Source: Mycobacterium avium subsp. avium | GTDB lineage: Bacteria; Actinomycetota; Actinomycetes; Mycobacteriales; Mycobacteriaceae | Length of the DNA stretch: 64,000 bases | Reading direction: 5' to 3' | NCBI RefSeq assembly: GCF_009741445.1 | Contig: NZ_CP046507.1 | Span: forward strand, 310,001 to 374,000 | Position numbers and translations under genes: made by a program | Shown: one piece after another, positions 47,618-57,062 of the stretch | Layout: each line of letters opens with the position of its first letter | Position numbering within the stretch: position 1 is the first letter of the stretch | Notes under the pieces: model-generated | Seen by the model: only the letters and a program-made list of their open reading frames with translations | Told to the model about the DNA's origin: nothing | Database searches by the model: none

Positions 47618-48337
47618 CTACGCATCGGCGCCGTCGGCGGTGATGTCGAGCGCGCTCAGCGGCCGCCGCTGGGTGACCAGGAAGCAGAAATCCTCCGCGG
47701 AGCCGGTGACCCGCTGCACCGCCTCCGGCGGCCCCCACGACCAGGTGTCGCCACGGGGGCCGCGCAGCTCGACCAGGAACGGCTCGGCCGGCGGCGTCAG
47801 ATTGTTGACGGCGAACGCGTAATCGCGGGTGCGCACGCCCAGATGAGCGATCGATCGCAGCCGGTCGGTCGCCGGACGGATGACCCCCAGCGCGTCGGCG
47901 ACGTCCAGGCCGTGCGCCCAGGTCTCCATCAACCGCGCGGTCGCCATCGACGCGGCACTCATCGGCGGGCCGAACCACGGGAGTTTGCGACCGGCCGGCA
48001 CCCCCAGCAGCGCCCGATGCAGCCGGTCGCGGGTGGCGCGCCAATCCGCGAGCAGCTCCGCCGGGGCGACGGCCGCGAGCTCCTCGGCGCCCTTGTCGAC
48101 GAAGCCGGCCGGGTCGGCGGCCGCGCCGGCCAGCACCTCGGAGAACCCGGATTCATCGGTAACCGCGATCAGCGCGACCCGATCGGTCCACAGCAGATGC
48201 CCGATCTGGTGGGCGATCGTCCAGCCGGCCGCCGGCGTCGGGTCGACACAGCGGCCCGGCGGCAGCGGTGCGACCAGGGCGTCCAGCGCATCGCTCTCGG
48301 CGCGCAGATCCGCCGCTATCGGGGCCGGACCGGTCAT
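47618..48337 (-). CDS. DinB/MDMPI-like maleylpyruvate isomerase family protein (Rv0036c-like), truncated at the C-terminus
   Basis: This 239-residue protein belongs to the DinB-like metal-binding four-helix family, with [11 protein letters not shown] and a later [15 protein letters not shown] supplying histidines. Members are mycothiol-dependent isomerases or transferases. A TAG at 47618-47620 stands where the frame otherwise continues RWLEIAQAFAGPPGPGR to a stop at 47564. The last 17 or so residues are therefore lost; activity may or may not survive. The ATG at 48337 gives the ancestral length of about 256. Confidence 0.8.
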   Translation of the reverse strand: MTGPAPIAADLRAESDALDALVAPLPPGRCVDPTPAAGWTIAHQIGHLLWTDRVALIAVTDESGFSEVLAGAAADPAGFVDKGAEELAAVAPAELLADWRATRDRLHRALLGVPAGRKLPWFGPPMSAASMATARLMETWAHGLDVADALGVIRPATDRLRSIAHLGVRTRDYAFAVNNLTPPAEPFLVELRGPRGDTWSWGPPEAVQRVTGSAEDFCFLVTQRRPLSALDITADGADA

Positions 48338-48394
48338 TGCCGCCCCCGCCGGTCGGTGCCGGCCGTCGGACAATTCACGTCGCCACCTTAGCGA

Positions 48395-49681
48395 TCACTC
48401 GCCGCGCCGCCCGACGATGCCGTGCACGGCCAGCCCGACCAGATAGAGCACCGACCCGAACAGCGCGAACACCGGGGCGTGCCCGTCGTCGGGAATCACC
48501 ATGCCGGCCACGGTGATCGCGACGATGAACGCCACCCAGAACAGCGCATCCTGCACCGCGAACACGTGTCCGCGCAGCGCGTCGTCGACGTCCATCTGCA
48601 TCGCCGAATCGGCGCACAGCTTGACCATCTGCCCGGTCACCCCGAGCAAGAAACCGCACACCACCATCACCGGAAGCAGCAGTTCGGCGCCCGCGACCTC
48701 GACGATCGCCGACGCGGCGAGCGCGCCGTTCGCGGTGGCGTAGCGGCCCCACCGGCGGATCGCGGGCGGCGTCAGCACGTTGGCCAAGAACGCGCCCAGG
48801 CCGGCGGCGCCGAAGAACAGCAATGCGGTGCCGAATCCCCCGCCCTCGAGGCCCGGCAGGTGATGGACCAGCAACAGCACCAGCAGCGAATTGATACCCA
48901 CCACCATCCGATGGGCGGCCAGGCCGGACAGCGTGGCCGCGACCGTCGGGCGCTGAGCCACCGTCTGCGCCCCGTGCAGCCAGCCGGTGATCACCGCATA
49001 GAGCACCGGCCCGTGGATCGCCCGCCAGGTGTCGTCGGGACCCAGCGCCCGCGGGGCGAACCGCCACGACAACAGCAACGCGATCGAGACCGGAACCACG
49101 GTGAGGAAGACGATCGCCGCGGCGCCCCGGTCGCCGGCGCCGAACAGGAACCGCGGCACCAGCATGAAGTTGGCGCCGAGAAACGCGGCAACGGCCCCGG
49201 CCGCGGTGGCCACCGCGTTCATCGTCACCACCTGCTCACGCGGCACCACGTGCGGCAGCGCCGCCGACAGGCCGGACCCGACGAACCGGGCCAAACCGTT
49301 GGCGAACAGCGCGCCCAGCAGCAGCGGCAGGTCACCGGCCCGCACCGCCAGGATCGTGCCGATCGCGGCGATGAGCACCAGCCGGCCCACGTTGGCGCCG
49401 ACCAGCACCAGCCGCCGGTCCCAGCGATCCATCAGCGCGCCGGCGAACGGCCCCAGCAGCGAGTACGGCAGGAACAGGACCGTGAAGGCGCGCGCGATGG
49501 CAAGCGGGTCGGCGGCCCGATCCGGGTTGAACAGCAGCGCCCCGGCCAGCGCCGCCTGGAACAACCCGTCCCCGAACTGACTCGCCACCCGCACCTGCAG
49601 CAGCCGCCAGAAATCCGGCAACGCGCGCACCGAGCGCCAGATTTCGACGGGTGCGCTGGACTGCATCCGGGTTGGAATCAC
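48395..49681 (-). CDS. Major facilitator superfamily transporter (Rv0037c-like)
   Basis: The 428-residue MFS protein has about 12 hydrophobic helices and the motif A-like loop [15 protein letters not shown] between helices 2 and 3. It resembles macrolide/drug efflux-type members and Rv0037c. GTG 49681 or an ATG five codons on could start it. It lies 58 bases upstream of the Rv0036c-like gene on the same strand. The substrate is unknown. Confidence 0.87.
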   Translation of the reverse strand: MIPTRMQSSAPVEIWRSVRALPDFWRLLQVRVASQFGDGLFQAALAGALLFNPDRAADPLAIARAFTVLFLPYSLLGPFAGALMDRWDRRLVLVGANVGRLVLIAAIGTILAVRAGDLPLLLGALFANGLARFVGSGLSAALPHVVPREQVVTMNAVATAAGAVAAFLGANFMLVPRFLFGAGDRGAAAIVFLTVVPVSIALLLSWRFAPRALGPDDTWRAIHGPVLYAVITGWLHGAQTVAQRPTVAATLSGLAAHRMVVGINSLLVLLLVHHLPGLEGGGFGTALLFFGAAGLGAFLANVLTPPAIRRWGRYATANGALAASAIVEVAGAELLLPVMVVCGFLLGVTGQMVKLCADSAMQMDVDDALRGHVFAVQDALFWVAFIVAITVAGMVIPDDGHAPVFALFGSVLYLVGLAVHGIVGRRGE

Positions 49682-49811
49682 CGAAACCGACTTCCACGAT
49701 TGGGGCTGGAACGCTGGCGTGGTCAGGGCCGTGCCAACAACAGTACAAATCTTCGTGCCCCACGCTCCCGATTGCCCTGGGCGACGATCGGGCGGATGCC
49801 ATGATGGTGGG

Positions 49812-50417
49812 GTGCCGCCGCCGGAGGATCCCGAGGACTACGTCGCACCCGCCGCGCAACGGGTGCGGGCGGGCACCTTGCTGCTCGCCAACACCGACCT
49901 GCTGGAGCCGACGTTTCGGCGCAGCGTGATCTACATCGTCGAGCACAACGACGGCGGCACCCTGGGCGTCGTGCTCAACCGGCCCAGCGACACCGCCGTG
50001 TACAACGTGCTGCCGCAGTGGACCACGCTGGCGGCCAAGCCGAAGACGATGTTCATCGGCGGGCCGGTCAAGCGGGACGCGGCGCTGTGCCTGGCGACGT
50101 TGCGGGTGGGCGCCGATCCGCAAGGCGCACCAGGCCTGCGGCACGTGGACGGCCGGGTGGTGATGGTCGACCTGGACGCCGACCCCGACGCGATCGCGCC
50201 GTTGGTGGAAGGCGTGCGGATCTTCGCGGGCTACTCCGGCTGGACCATCGGTCAGCTCGAAGGCGAAATCGAGCGTGACGACTGGATTGTCTTGTCCGCC
50301 TTGCCTTCCGACGTTCTGGTGGGGCCCAGGTCGGATCTGTGGGGGCAGGTTCTGCACCGCCAGCCGCTGCCGCTGTCGCTGCTCGCGACCCACCCCATCG
50401 ACATCAGCCGCAACTAG
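49812..50417 (+). CDS. YqgE/AlgH family protein (Rv0038-like)
   Basis: The 201-residue protein contains [45 protein letters not shown] and [15 protein letters not shown], the hallmark blocks of the DUF179/YqgE family of unknown function. The GTG at 49812 gives the same length as Rv0038. It is divergent from the MFS gene and convergent with the small membrane protein gene. Confidence 0.92.
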   Translation: MPPPEDPEDYVAPAAQRVRAGTLLLANTDLLEPTFRRSVIYIVEHNDGGTLGVVLNRPSDTAVYNVLPQWTTLAAKPKTMFIGGPVKRDAALCLATLRVGADPQGAPGLRHVDGRVVMVDLDADPDAIAPLVEGVRIFAGYSGWTIGQLEGEIERDDWIVLSALPSDVLVGPRSDLWGQVLHRQPLPLSLLATHPIDISRN

Positions 50418-50432
50418 CTGGCTCCCCCGCCG

Positions 50433-50774
50433 TCACGCGCACGACTGCGTGCAGCCGGTGCAGCTGCCGGCGCAGGCCGGCGCGGCGGACTGCTGGCGCA
50501 CCGCGAAGCGGGCGCTCTGCCACGAGCCGGCGGCCAGGGTCCCCAACGCCCCGGCGACGCAGACGATGAGCACGACCAGCGCGGTGTGCGGGACCGCGGC
50601 CAGCGCCACCGTGCCGCCGGCGGCCAGCATCACCGCGGCCGCCAACTGGGTGGGCGCCATGGCGCGCAGCGCCAGCGCGGTGGCTCCGTAGTTCCGGTTG
50701 TGCGCAAGCGACCAGGTGCCGAACCCCGCCGAGGCCACCGCCGCACAGATGCACAGCACGCCCGCAATCAGCAT
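50433..50774 (-). CDS. Small membrane protein with cysteine-rich tail (Rv0039c-like)
   Basis: The 113-residue protein has three predicted transmembrane helices (about 2-20, 40-62, 66-84). The C-terminal tail is ACAGSCTGCTQSC, with four of its residues being cysteines in CxxxCxxC-like spacing that could bind a metal. It corresponds to Rv0039c. It lies 55 bases downstream of the mtc28 promoter side and on the same strand as mtc28, but the gap and function are unexplained. Confidence 0.82.
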   Translation of the reverse strand: MLIAGVLCICAAVASAGFGTWSLAHNRNYGATALALRAMAPTQLAAAVMLAAGGTVALAAVPHTALVVLIVCVAGALGTLAAGSWQSARFAVRQQSAAPACAGSCTGCTQSCA

Positions 50775-50829
50775 GGCCTCACAATACGAGCCGGGTCACC
50801 GCCGCGCGCAGCGGGCCGGGTAGTCGTTC

Positions 50830-51915
50830 TCAGTGCTGCAGGAACGAGAAGTTCGGCAGCGGGGGCAGGCCCGGCACCATGGCCAGCAGGCTGGGGGTGT
50901 GCTGTTGGTTGGGCAGCGGCTGCGCGGGCAACCCGGCCGGGGCCGCCGGAGCGGTCTGGGCGAGCGGCACCAGCGGAGCCGCGGCAGGTGCCGGCGCGGT
51001 CGGGGCGGCGGGGGCGGCGGGGGCGACGGGTGCCGGTGCGACGGGAGCGACGGCCGGCGCCTGGGCGGGCAGCGCGACCGGGGCGGCCGTGGGTGCCGGG
51101 GCGCTCGCGCCGGGCACGGTCACCCGGAATCCGTTGACGATGGCGTCGGTGGCCGGGGCGTCGGCCACGGCGACCGCACGGTCGGTGGTCACCGCCAGCG
51201 AAACCAGGTACTTGTCCGGCCCCGAGGTGGCAATGACGTGACGACGCGAGGTGTTCAGCGTCAGGTCGCCGTCACGGTAGGTGCCCTCCACGATCGACGA
51301 CGGGAATCCGCCGAAATCGGCCATCGAGGCGTTGGTGGGCTGCCACGCCGGAAGCTTCTGGCTGTCCACGTAGCCGTGGGTGATGGCTTCCCTCGGATCG
51401 AAGTTGCCGACCAGCTTGTACACCACGACCTGGGCATTCGACGAGTAGATGCTGCTGCCGTGCCGGTCGGCGATCACCGCGAACGCGTCGGGCACGTTCG
51501 GGTCGGGCACCTGGGTCCAGCGGGCGGGCATCGGCAAGGTGATGTCGAGCGCCTTGAACCCCTGGGGCTTTTGCGCCTCGAACTTCACGCCCTTGGACTG
51601 CAGGAATTCCCGGATCGTGCCCGACGTCGCGGGAGCGGGAGCCGGGGCCTGGGCCGGGGCCGGAGCGGGGCCCGGGGTGCCCGGCGTGGCCGGGGTGACC
51701 TGGGTGGCCGCGGTGGTGGCCTGCGGCGCGGCGAGGTATCTGCTCGGCGGCACCAGCTCGGGCCCGAGGTTCGCCGGCGCCGGCGCGGGGACGGGCGCGG
51801 GAGCCGGCGGCAACGGGTCTGCCGATGCCGTACCGCCCGCAGCAACCGCCAGGCCGATCAGGCCGGCGACCATACCGCCGAGAAGTGCCCGGTGGCCGGG
51901 GACGATCTCAATCAT
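50830..51915 (-). CDS. mtc28: Secreted proline-rich antigen Mtc28 homologue
   Basis: The 361-residue exported LpqN/LpqT-fold protein starts [21 protein letters not shown] signal peptide ends near GTASA-DP. A Pro/Ala-rich linker, the folded core ([20 protein letters not shown]...[29 protein letters not shown]) and a second long Pro/Ala-rich tail follow. It matches Rv0040c (28-kDa proline-rich antigen), with a longer C-terminal Pro/Ala tract. The ATG at 51915 follows AAGGACC. It is divergent from leuS. Confidence 0.92.
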   Translation of the reverse strand: MIEIVPGHRALLGGMVAGLIGLAVAAGGTASADPLPPAPAPVPAPAPANLGPELVPPSRYLAAPQATTAATQVTPATPGTPGPAPAPAQAPAPAPATSGTIREFLQSKGVKFEAQKPQGFKALDITLPMPARWTQVPDPNVPDAFAVIADRHGSSIYSSNAQVVVYKLVGNFDPREAITHGYVDSQKLPAWQPTNASMADFGGFPSSIVEGTYRDGDLTLNTSRRHVIATSGPDKYLVSLAVTTDRAVAVADAPATDAIVNGFRVTVPGASAPAPTAAPVALPAQAPAVAPVAPAPVAPAAPAAPTAPAPAAAPLVPLAQTAPAAPAGLPAQPLPNQQHTPSLLAMVPGLPPLPNFSFLQH

Positions 51916-52099
51916 CTGCGTCGGTCCTTCCCATGGCTGCCTACCAGAAGCCGTCGATAGTGGCTGACTGTAACTACAGGTCAAAGGCGGTGAACAGGCT
52001 CGAAATACAGCTGGGATGAACCCCTGATCGGTGCGCAACGCAACCGAGACCAGCCTGTGGCCGGCGAAGCCGCCGCGTCGGCCCTTATACCCTGTTCAG

Positions 52100-55009
52100 G
52101 TGACCGAATCCCCGACCACTTCGTCCGCCACCGGCTCCGGTGCCGCCGCGCCGGACTCCGACGCGCCGCCGTATCGCTACACCGCGGCGCTGGCGGGCCG
52201 GATCGAGGGCAGCTGGCAGGACACCTGGGCCAAGCTCGGGACGTTCAACGTGCCCAACCCGGTCGGTTCGTTGGCCCCGACGGACGGGACCCCGGTCCCC
52301 GAGGACAAGCTTTTCGTGCAGGACATGTTCCCCTACCCATCGGGGGAGGGGCTGCACGTCGGCCACCCGCTGGGCTACATCGCCACCGACGTGTACGCCC
52401 GCTACTTCCGGATGACCGGCCGTAACGTGTTGCATGCGTTGGGTTTTGACGCTTTCGGCCTGCCCGCCGAGCAATACGCGGTGCAGACCGGCACCCACCC
52501 GCGCACCAGGACCGAGGCCAACGTGGTCAACTTCCGCCGCCAGCTGGGCCGGCTGGGGCTGGGCCACGACAGCAGGCGCAGCTTCTCCACCACCGACGTC
52601 GAGTTCTACAAGTGGACGCAGTGGATATTCCTGCAGATCTATAACGCCTGGTTCGACCCCGCCGCCAACAAGGCCCGACCCATCGCCGAGCTGGTCGCCG
52701 AATTCGATTCCGGCGCGCGCGGCCTCGACGACGGGCGCAACTGGTCCGAGTTGTCGGCGGGGGAGCGGGCCGACGTGATCGACAGCCACCGGCTGGTCTA
52801 CCGCGCGGACTCGATGGTCAACTGGTGTCCCGGACTGGGCACCGTGCTGGCCAACGAGGAGGTCACCGCCGACGGGCGCAGCGACCGCGGCAACTTCCCG
52901 GTGTTCCGAAAGCGCTTGCGGCAGTGGATGATGCGGATCACCGCCTACTCCGACCGGCTGCTCGACGATCTCGACCTGCTGGACTGGCCGGAGCCGGTGA
53001 AGACCATGCAGCGCAACTGGATCGGCCGTTCCACCGGCGCCAAGGCCCTGTTCGCGGCGACCGGCGCCGACGGCGCGGCGCTCGACATCGAGGTGTTCAC
53101 CACCCGACCGGACACGCTGTTCGGCGCCACCTATATGGTGCTGGCCCCCGAGCACGAGCTGGTCGACGAGCTGGTCGCGCCCGCCTGGCCGGACGGCACC
53201 GACCCGCGCTGGACATACGGCGCCGCCACTCCGGGCGAGGCGGTCGCCGCCTACCGGCGGGCGATCGCCTCGAAGTCGGACCTCGAGCGCCAGGAGAGCA
53301 AGGCCAAAACCGGTGTCTTCCTGGGCAGCTACGCCACCAATCCCACCAACGGCAAGCCGGTTCCGATCTTCATCGCCGACTACGTGCTGGCCGGATACGG
53401 CACCGGCGCGATCATGGCGGTGCCCGGCCACGACCAGCGCGACTGGGACTTCGCGCACGAATTCGGCCTGCCCATCGTGGAAGTCATTGCCGGAGGCGAT
53501 ATTTCGGAGGGCGCCTACGCCGGCGACGGGGTGTTGGTCAACTCCGGCTACCTGGACGGACTGGATGTGGCGGCGGCCAAGGAGGCGATCACCGCCCGGC
53601 TGGAAGCCGAAGGCCGTGGCTGCGCGCGGGTCGAATACAAGTTGCGTGACTGGCTTTTCGCCCGGCAACGGTACTGGGGCGAGCCGTTCCCGATCGTCTA
53701 CGACAGCGACGGGCGTCCGCATGCCCTCGACGAAGCCGCTCTGCCGGTGGAACTGCCCGACGTGCCGGACTATTCGCCGGTGCTGTTCGACCCCGACGAC
53801 GCCGACAGCGAACCGTCGCCACCGTTGGCCAAGGCGACCGACTGGGTGCACGTCGAGCTGGACCTCGGCGACGGCCTGAAGCCCTACAGCCGCGACACCA
53901 ACGTGATGCCGCAATGGGCCGGCAGCTCCTGGTACGAACTGCGCTACACCGATCCGCACAACTCGGAACGCTTCTGCGCCAAGGAGAATGAGGCCTACTG
54001 GATGGGGCCGCGGCCCGCCGAGCACGGGCCGCAGGATCCCGGCGGCGTCGACCTGTACGTCGGTGGGGCCGAACACGCGGTGTTGCATCTGCTCTACGCC
54101 CGGTTCTGGCACAAGGTGCTCTACGACCTGGGCCACGTCAGCTCCCGCGAGCCGTACCGCCGGCTGGTCAACCAGGGCTACATTCAGGCGTTCGCCTACA
54201 CCGACTCGCGCGGCTCGTACGTGCCGGCCGAGGAGGTCGTCGAACGCGACGGCCGGTTTTTCTACCGCGGTCCCGACGGGGAGATCGAGGTCTTCCAGGA
54301 ATTCGGGAAAATCGGGAAGAGCCTGAAGAATTCGATCTCACCCGACGAGATCTGCGACGACTACGGCGCCGACACGCTGCGGGTCTACGAGATGTCGATT
54401 GGCCCGCTGGAGGCGTCCCGCCCCTGGGCGACCAAGGATGTGGTGGGCGCTCACCGGTTCCTGCAGCGGGTGTGGCGACTGGTCGTCGACGAGCAGACGG
54501 GCGAGACGCGGGTGGTCGACGGGGCCGGACGGGATCTGCCCACCGGTACCCTGCGGCTGCTGCACCGCACCATCGCCGGAGTCTCGGAAGACTATGCGGG
54601 ACTGCGCAATAACACCGCCGTGGCCAAGTTGATCGAGTACACGAACCATCTCACCAAGGAACATCGCGACGCGGTGCCCCGCGCGGCGGTCGAGCCGCTG
54701 GTGCTGATGCTGGCGCCGTTGGCGCCGCACATGGCCGAGGAGTTGTGGCTGCGGCTGGGCCACACCACCTCGCTGGCGCACGGCCCGTTCCCGGTGGCGG
54801 ACCCGGCGTACCTCGTCGAGGACACCGTCGAATACCCGGTGCAGGTGAACGGCAAGGTGCGCGGGAGGGTGACGGTGGCGGCCGACGCCGATCGGGACAC
54901 CCTCGAGGCCGCCGCGCTGGCCGACGAGAAGGTGCTGGCGTTCCTGGCCGGCGCCCAGCCGCGCAAGGTGATCGTGGTGCCGGGCCGGCTGGTCAACCTG
55001 GTGGTGTAG
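52100..55009 (+). CDS. leuS: Leucyl-tRNA synthetase
   Basis: This 969-residue class I synthetase charges tRNA-Leu (EC 6.1.1.4). The HIGH motif appears as HVGHPLGY after [11 protein letters not shown]. The editing (CP1) domain contains [19 protein letters not shown], and the KMSKS motif appears as KIGKSLKNS, as in M. tuberculosis LeuRS. The C-terminal anticodon-binding region is complete. The GTG at 52100 gives exactly the Rv0041 length. No T-box or other leader structure is evident in the short divergent gap to mtc28. Confidence 0.97.
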   Translation: MTESPTTSSATGSGAAAPDSDAPPYRYTAALAGRIEGSWQDTWAKLGTFNVPNPVGSLAPTDGTPVPEDKLFVQDMFPYPSGEGLHVGHPLGYIATDVYARYFRMTGRNVLHALGFDAFGLPAEQYAVQTGTHPRTRTEANVVNFRRQLGRLGLGHDSRRSFSTTDVEFYKWTQWIFLQIYNAWFDPAANKARPIAELVAEFDSGARGLDDGRNWSELSAGERADVIDSHRLVYRADSMVNWCPGLGTVLANEEVTADGRSDRGNFPVFRKRLRQWMMRITAYSDRLLDDLDLLDWPEPVKTMQRNWIGRSTGAKALFAATGADGAALDIEVFTTRPDTLFGATYMVLAPEHELVDELVAPAWPDGTDPRWTYGAATPGEAVAAYRRAIASKSDLERQESKAKTGVFLGSYATNPTNGKPVPIFIADYVLAGYGTGAIMAVPGHDQRDWDFAHEFGLPIVEVIAGGDISEGAYAGDGVLVNSGYLDGLDVAAAKEAITARLEAEGRGCARVEYKLRDWLFARQRYWGEPFPIVYDSDGRPHALDEAALPVELPDVPDYSPVLFDPDDADSEPSPPLAKATDWVHVELDLGDGLKPYSRDTNVMPQWAGSSWYELRYTDPHNSERFCAKENEAYWMGPRPAEHGPQDPGGVDLYVGGAEHAVLHLLYARFWHKVLYDLGHVSSREPYRRLVNQGYIQAFAYTDSRGSYVPAEEVVERDGRFFYRGPDGEIEVFQEFGKIGKSLKNSISPDEICDDYGADTLRVYEMSIGPLEASRPWATKDVVGAHRFLQRVWRLVVDEQTGETRVVDGAGRDLPTGTLRLLHRTIAGVSEDYAGLRNNTAVAKLIEYTNHLTKEHRDAVPRAAVEPLVLMLAPLAPHMAEELWLRLGHTTSLAHGPFPVADPAYLVEDTVEYPVQVNGKVRGRVTVAADADRDTLEAAALADEKVLAFLAGAQPRKVIVVPGRLVNLVV

Positions 55010-55015
55010 CGGCGG

Positions 55016-55687
55016 CTACCGCCGGGCGGGCCGCAGCACCACCTCGTGCACATGCCCGTCGGGCGGGGTGGCCACCACATTGGCGACCGCGGCCGCGACG
55101 GTTTCCGGCTTCAAAAACCTGTCCGGGTCGTAGCTTCCGCCTTCGAACGCGATGAGCTCGCGCTGCATGCCGGTGTCGGTGCGACCCGGATACACGGTGG
55201 TGATCCGCAACTCGGGCTCGTCGTTGCGCAGCGAGTCGGCGAAGGCGCGCAGCGCGAACTTGCTGGCGGAGTAGGAAGCCATGCCGGGGGAGACGTTGCG
55301 TCCCGCGCCGGAGTTGATGAAAACCACCTGACCGCGGGCCCGCCGTAGCGCCGGCAACAACGCCAGCGTGAGCTCCACCGGTCCAAAGACGTTGACCGCG
55401 AAGGTGGCACGCCACTCGTCGACGTTCGAGTCGGCCACGTTGCCGGGTATCGACAGCCCCGCGTTGTGCACCAGCACGTCGAGTTCGTCCACGATTTCAC
55501 AGGCCGCTTCGATGTCGCCGCCGTCGGTGAGGTCCAGCGGGAACGTGGTGGCACCGAGCCGCCGGGCGACCGCGTCGAGCCGGTCCGACGGCCGGCCCGC
55601 CAACAACAGGGTGTGCGTGGGAGCCAGCGCCGTGGCGATCGCCGAACCGATACCGCCCCCGGCGCCGGTGATGAGTGCATTGGGCAT
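55016..55687 (-). CDS. Short-chain dehydrogenase/reductase
   Basis: The 223-residue classical SDR has a cofactor motif TGAGGGIGSAIA and NNAG-like VHNAGLSIPG. Catalytic Ser lies in INSGAGRNVSPG and YSASK supplies Tyr/Lys. It is slightly short for the family (usually about 250). The substrate is unknown. It is convergent with leuS (six bases between stops) and lies 58 bases downstream of the MarR gene. Confidence 0.87.
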   Translation of the reverse strand: MPNALITGAGGGIGSAIATALAPTHTLLLAGRPSDRLDAVARRLGATTFPLDLTDGGDIEAACEIVDELDVLVHNAGLSIPGNVADSNVDEWRATFAVNVFGPVELTLALLPALRRARGQVVFINSGAGRNVSPGMASYSASKFALRAFADSLRNDEPELRITTVYPGRTDTGMQRELIAFEGGSYDPDRFLKPETVAAAVANVVATPPDGHVHEVVLRPARR

Positions 55688-55745
55688 GCGGTGGAGTCTA
55701 CCGATCCCGCATCGCCCGTCGAAAAGGGTTGAACTGCAGCCTGTT

Positions 55746-56249
55746 TCAGGCTTCCTTGCGTGCCGGGGGCACACCGGCGGGCCCGGACGTCGGGTCGCCG
55801 GAGGCGAGCCGCTCCAACGGCGCCAGCGCCTTCATCAGCGTGTCGAGGTCGGACGCGGGGAGCTGGCTCAGCATCGCCGCCAGCGCCGCGCGCCGATTGG
55901 CCAGGGACTCACCGTGAACGGCGCGGCCGCGCGGCGTGATGTCGACCAGCACCGCGCGCAGGTCGGACGGGTCGCGAGAACGCTTGACCAGCCCCACTTT
56001 CTCCAGTCGCCGGATCGCCACGGTGGTGGTGGGAGTCCGCACCCGTTCGTGCGCCGCCAGGTCGGTCATCCGGATCGGGCCCTGATCGAGCAGGGTGACC
56101 AGAATCGACAGTTGCGCCAACGTCAAATCCCCGGCCGCCGCCCCGCTGGGATCGCCCCGCCGCAGCATCGCAAACAATTTGGACAGCGCTCGGTGCAAAC
56201 CTTCGGCGAGCTCGGCAACCTCGGCCGCGTTCGATTCGCTGTCTGCCAT
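55746..56249 (-). CDS. MarR-family transcriptional regulator (Rv0042c-like)
   Basis: The 167-residue protein has a winged helix-turn-helix (LTLAQLSILVTLLDQGPIRMTDLAAHERVRTPTTTVAIRRLEKVGLV). The wing is RSRDPSDLRAVLVDITPRGR. It corresponds to Rv0042c. The ATG at 56249 directly abuts a 19-bp inverted repeat, strongly suggesting autorepression. The ABC transporter upstream is on the same strand, 66 bases away. Confidence 0.9.
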   Translation of the reverse strand: MADSESNAAEVAELAEGLHRALSKLFAMLRRGDPSGAAAGDLTLAQLSILVTLLDQGPIRMTDLAAHERVRTPTTTVAIRRLEKVGLVKRSRDPSDLRAVLVDITPRGRAVHGESLANRRAALAAMLSQLPASDLDTLMKALAPLERLASGDPTSGPAGVPPARKEA

Positions 56250-56251
56250 AA

Positions 56252-56270
56252 ATCGGGAGTCTAACCCGAT
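56252..56270. promoter_or_regulatory. MarR operator candidate, 19-bp inverted repeat
   Basis: ATCGGG and CCCGAT flank a 7-base spacer immediately upstream of the MarR start codon. Size and position fit a MarR dimer site blocking its own transcription or translation start. If the MarR mRNA starts here, the ribosome site would overlap the operator. Confidence 0.65.
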
Positions 56271-56315
56271 ATCAGAGGCGTACAAGGGAGCCATTGCCCC
56301 GATGGTCGGTTCGGA

Positions 56316-57062
56316 TCAAAGCACTTGGGACAGGAATCGCTGCAGCCGTTCGGTCGCGGCGGCTTCGAATATCTGCTCGGGCGGGCCCGATTCCACCACC
56401 TTGCCGTGATCCATGAATATCACCGCGTCGGACGCCGACCGGGCGAATCCCATTTCGTGGGTCACCACAACCATTGTCATGCCCTCGGCGCCGAGGTCGG
56501 CGATGAGTTGCAGAATTCCTTTGACCATTTCGGGATCCAGCGCCGAGGTCGCTTCGTCGAAAAACATCACCTGCGGCGACATCGCCAACGCGCGGGCGAT
56601 CGCCACCCGCTGTTGCTGCCCCCCGGACAGCGTCGCCGGCCGGGCACCGGCCTTGTGTTTCAGGCCAACTCGGTCCAGCTGGGTCAGCGCCAGCTCGCGG
56701 GCCGCCTCGGCGGGCAGCCGCCGAAGTTTCCGCGGCGCCAGCGCCACGTTGTCCAGCACGGTGCGGTGCGGGAAGAGATTGAAATGCTGGAACACCATGC
56801 CGATGCGCTGGCGCAGCTGGTCGGGATCGTCGTGCAGCACCGACCTGCCGTCCAGCAGAATGTCGCCGCGGTCCGGCTCGTACAAGCGGTTCAGGGTGCG
56901 CAACAGGGTCGACTTGCCCGAGCCGGACGGCCCGATCACCGCCACGGTGCTGCCCGCGGGAGTGTCCAGATCGACACCGCGCAGCACCGCGTTGCCGTTG
57001 AGGGTTTGGTGAATGTCTTTGCACGCCAACGAAACCGACGCGCGGGAGGCGGGATTGCTCAC
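56316..57062 (-). CDS. Polar amino-acid ABC transporter ATP-binding protein (GlnQ type)
   Basis: The 248-residue ABC ATPase has Walker A GPSGSGKST, Q-loop GMVFQHFNLFPHRTV, signature LSGGQQQRVAIARAL, Walker B VMFFDEATSALDPE and the H-loop VVVTHEMGFA. Closest in pattern are GlnQ/ArtP-type importers of glutamine or other polar amino acids. Its ATG overlaps the stop of the fused permease gene by four bases, so both form one transporter operon. Confidence 0.92.
   Translation of the reverse strand: MSNPASRASVSLACKDIHQTLNGNAVLRGVDLDTPAGSTVAVIGPSGSGKSTLLRTLNRLYEPDRGDILLDGRSVLHDDPDQLRQRIGMVFQHFNLFPHRTVLDNVALAPRKLRRLPAEAARELALTQLDRVGLKHKAGARPATLSGGQQQRVAIARALAMSPQVMFFDEATSALDPEMVKGILQLIADLGAEGMTMVVVTHEMGFARSASDAVIFMDHGKVVESGPPEQIFEAAATERLQRFLSQVL

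Noticed and set aside
36499..47620. Two amber codons in otherwise good frames, considered as evidence for amber suppression or recoding
   Set aside because: TAG is used as an ordinary stop by several intact genes here, and two isolated point mutations are better explained by gene decay or sequencing error.
52085..54136. A 683-codon frame antisense to leuS
   Set aside because: LeuRS is complete with all catalytic motifs, so the antisense frame is a GC-skew artefact.
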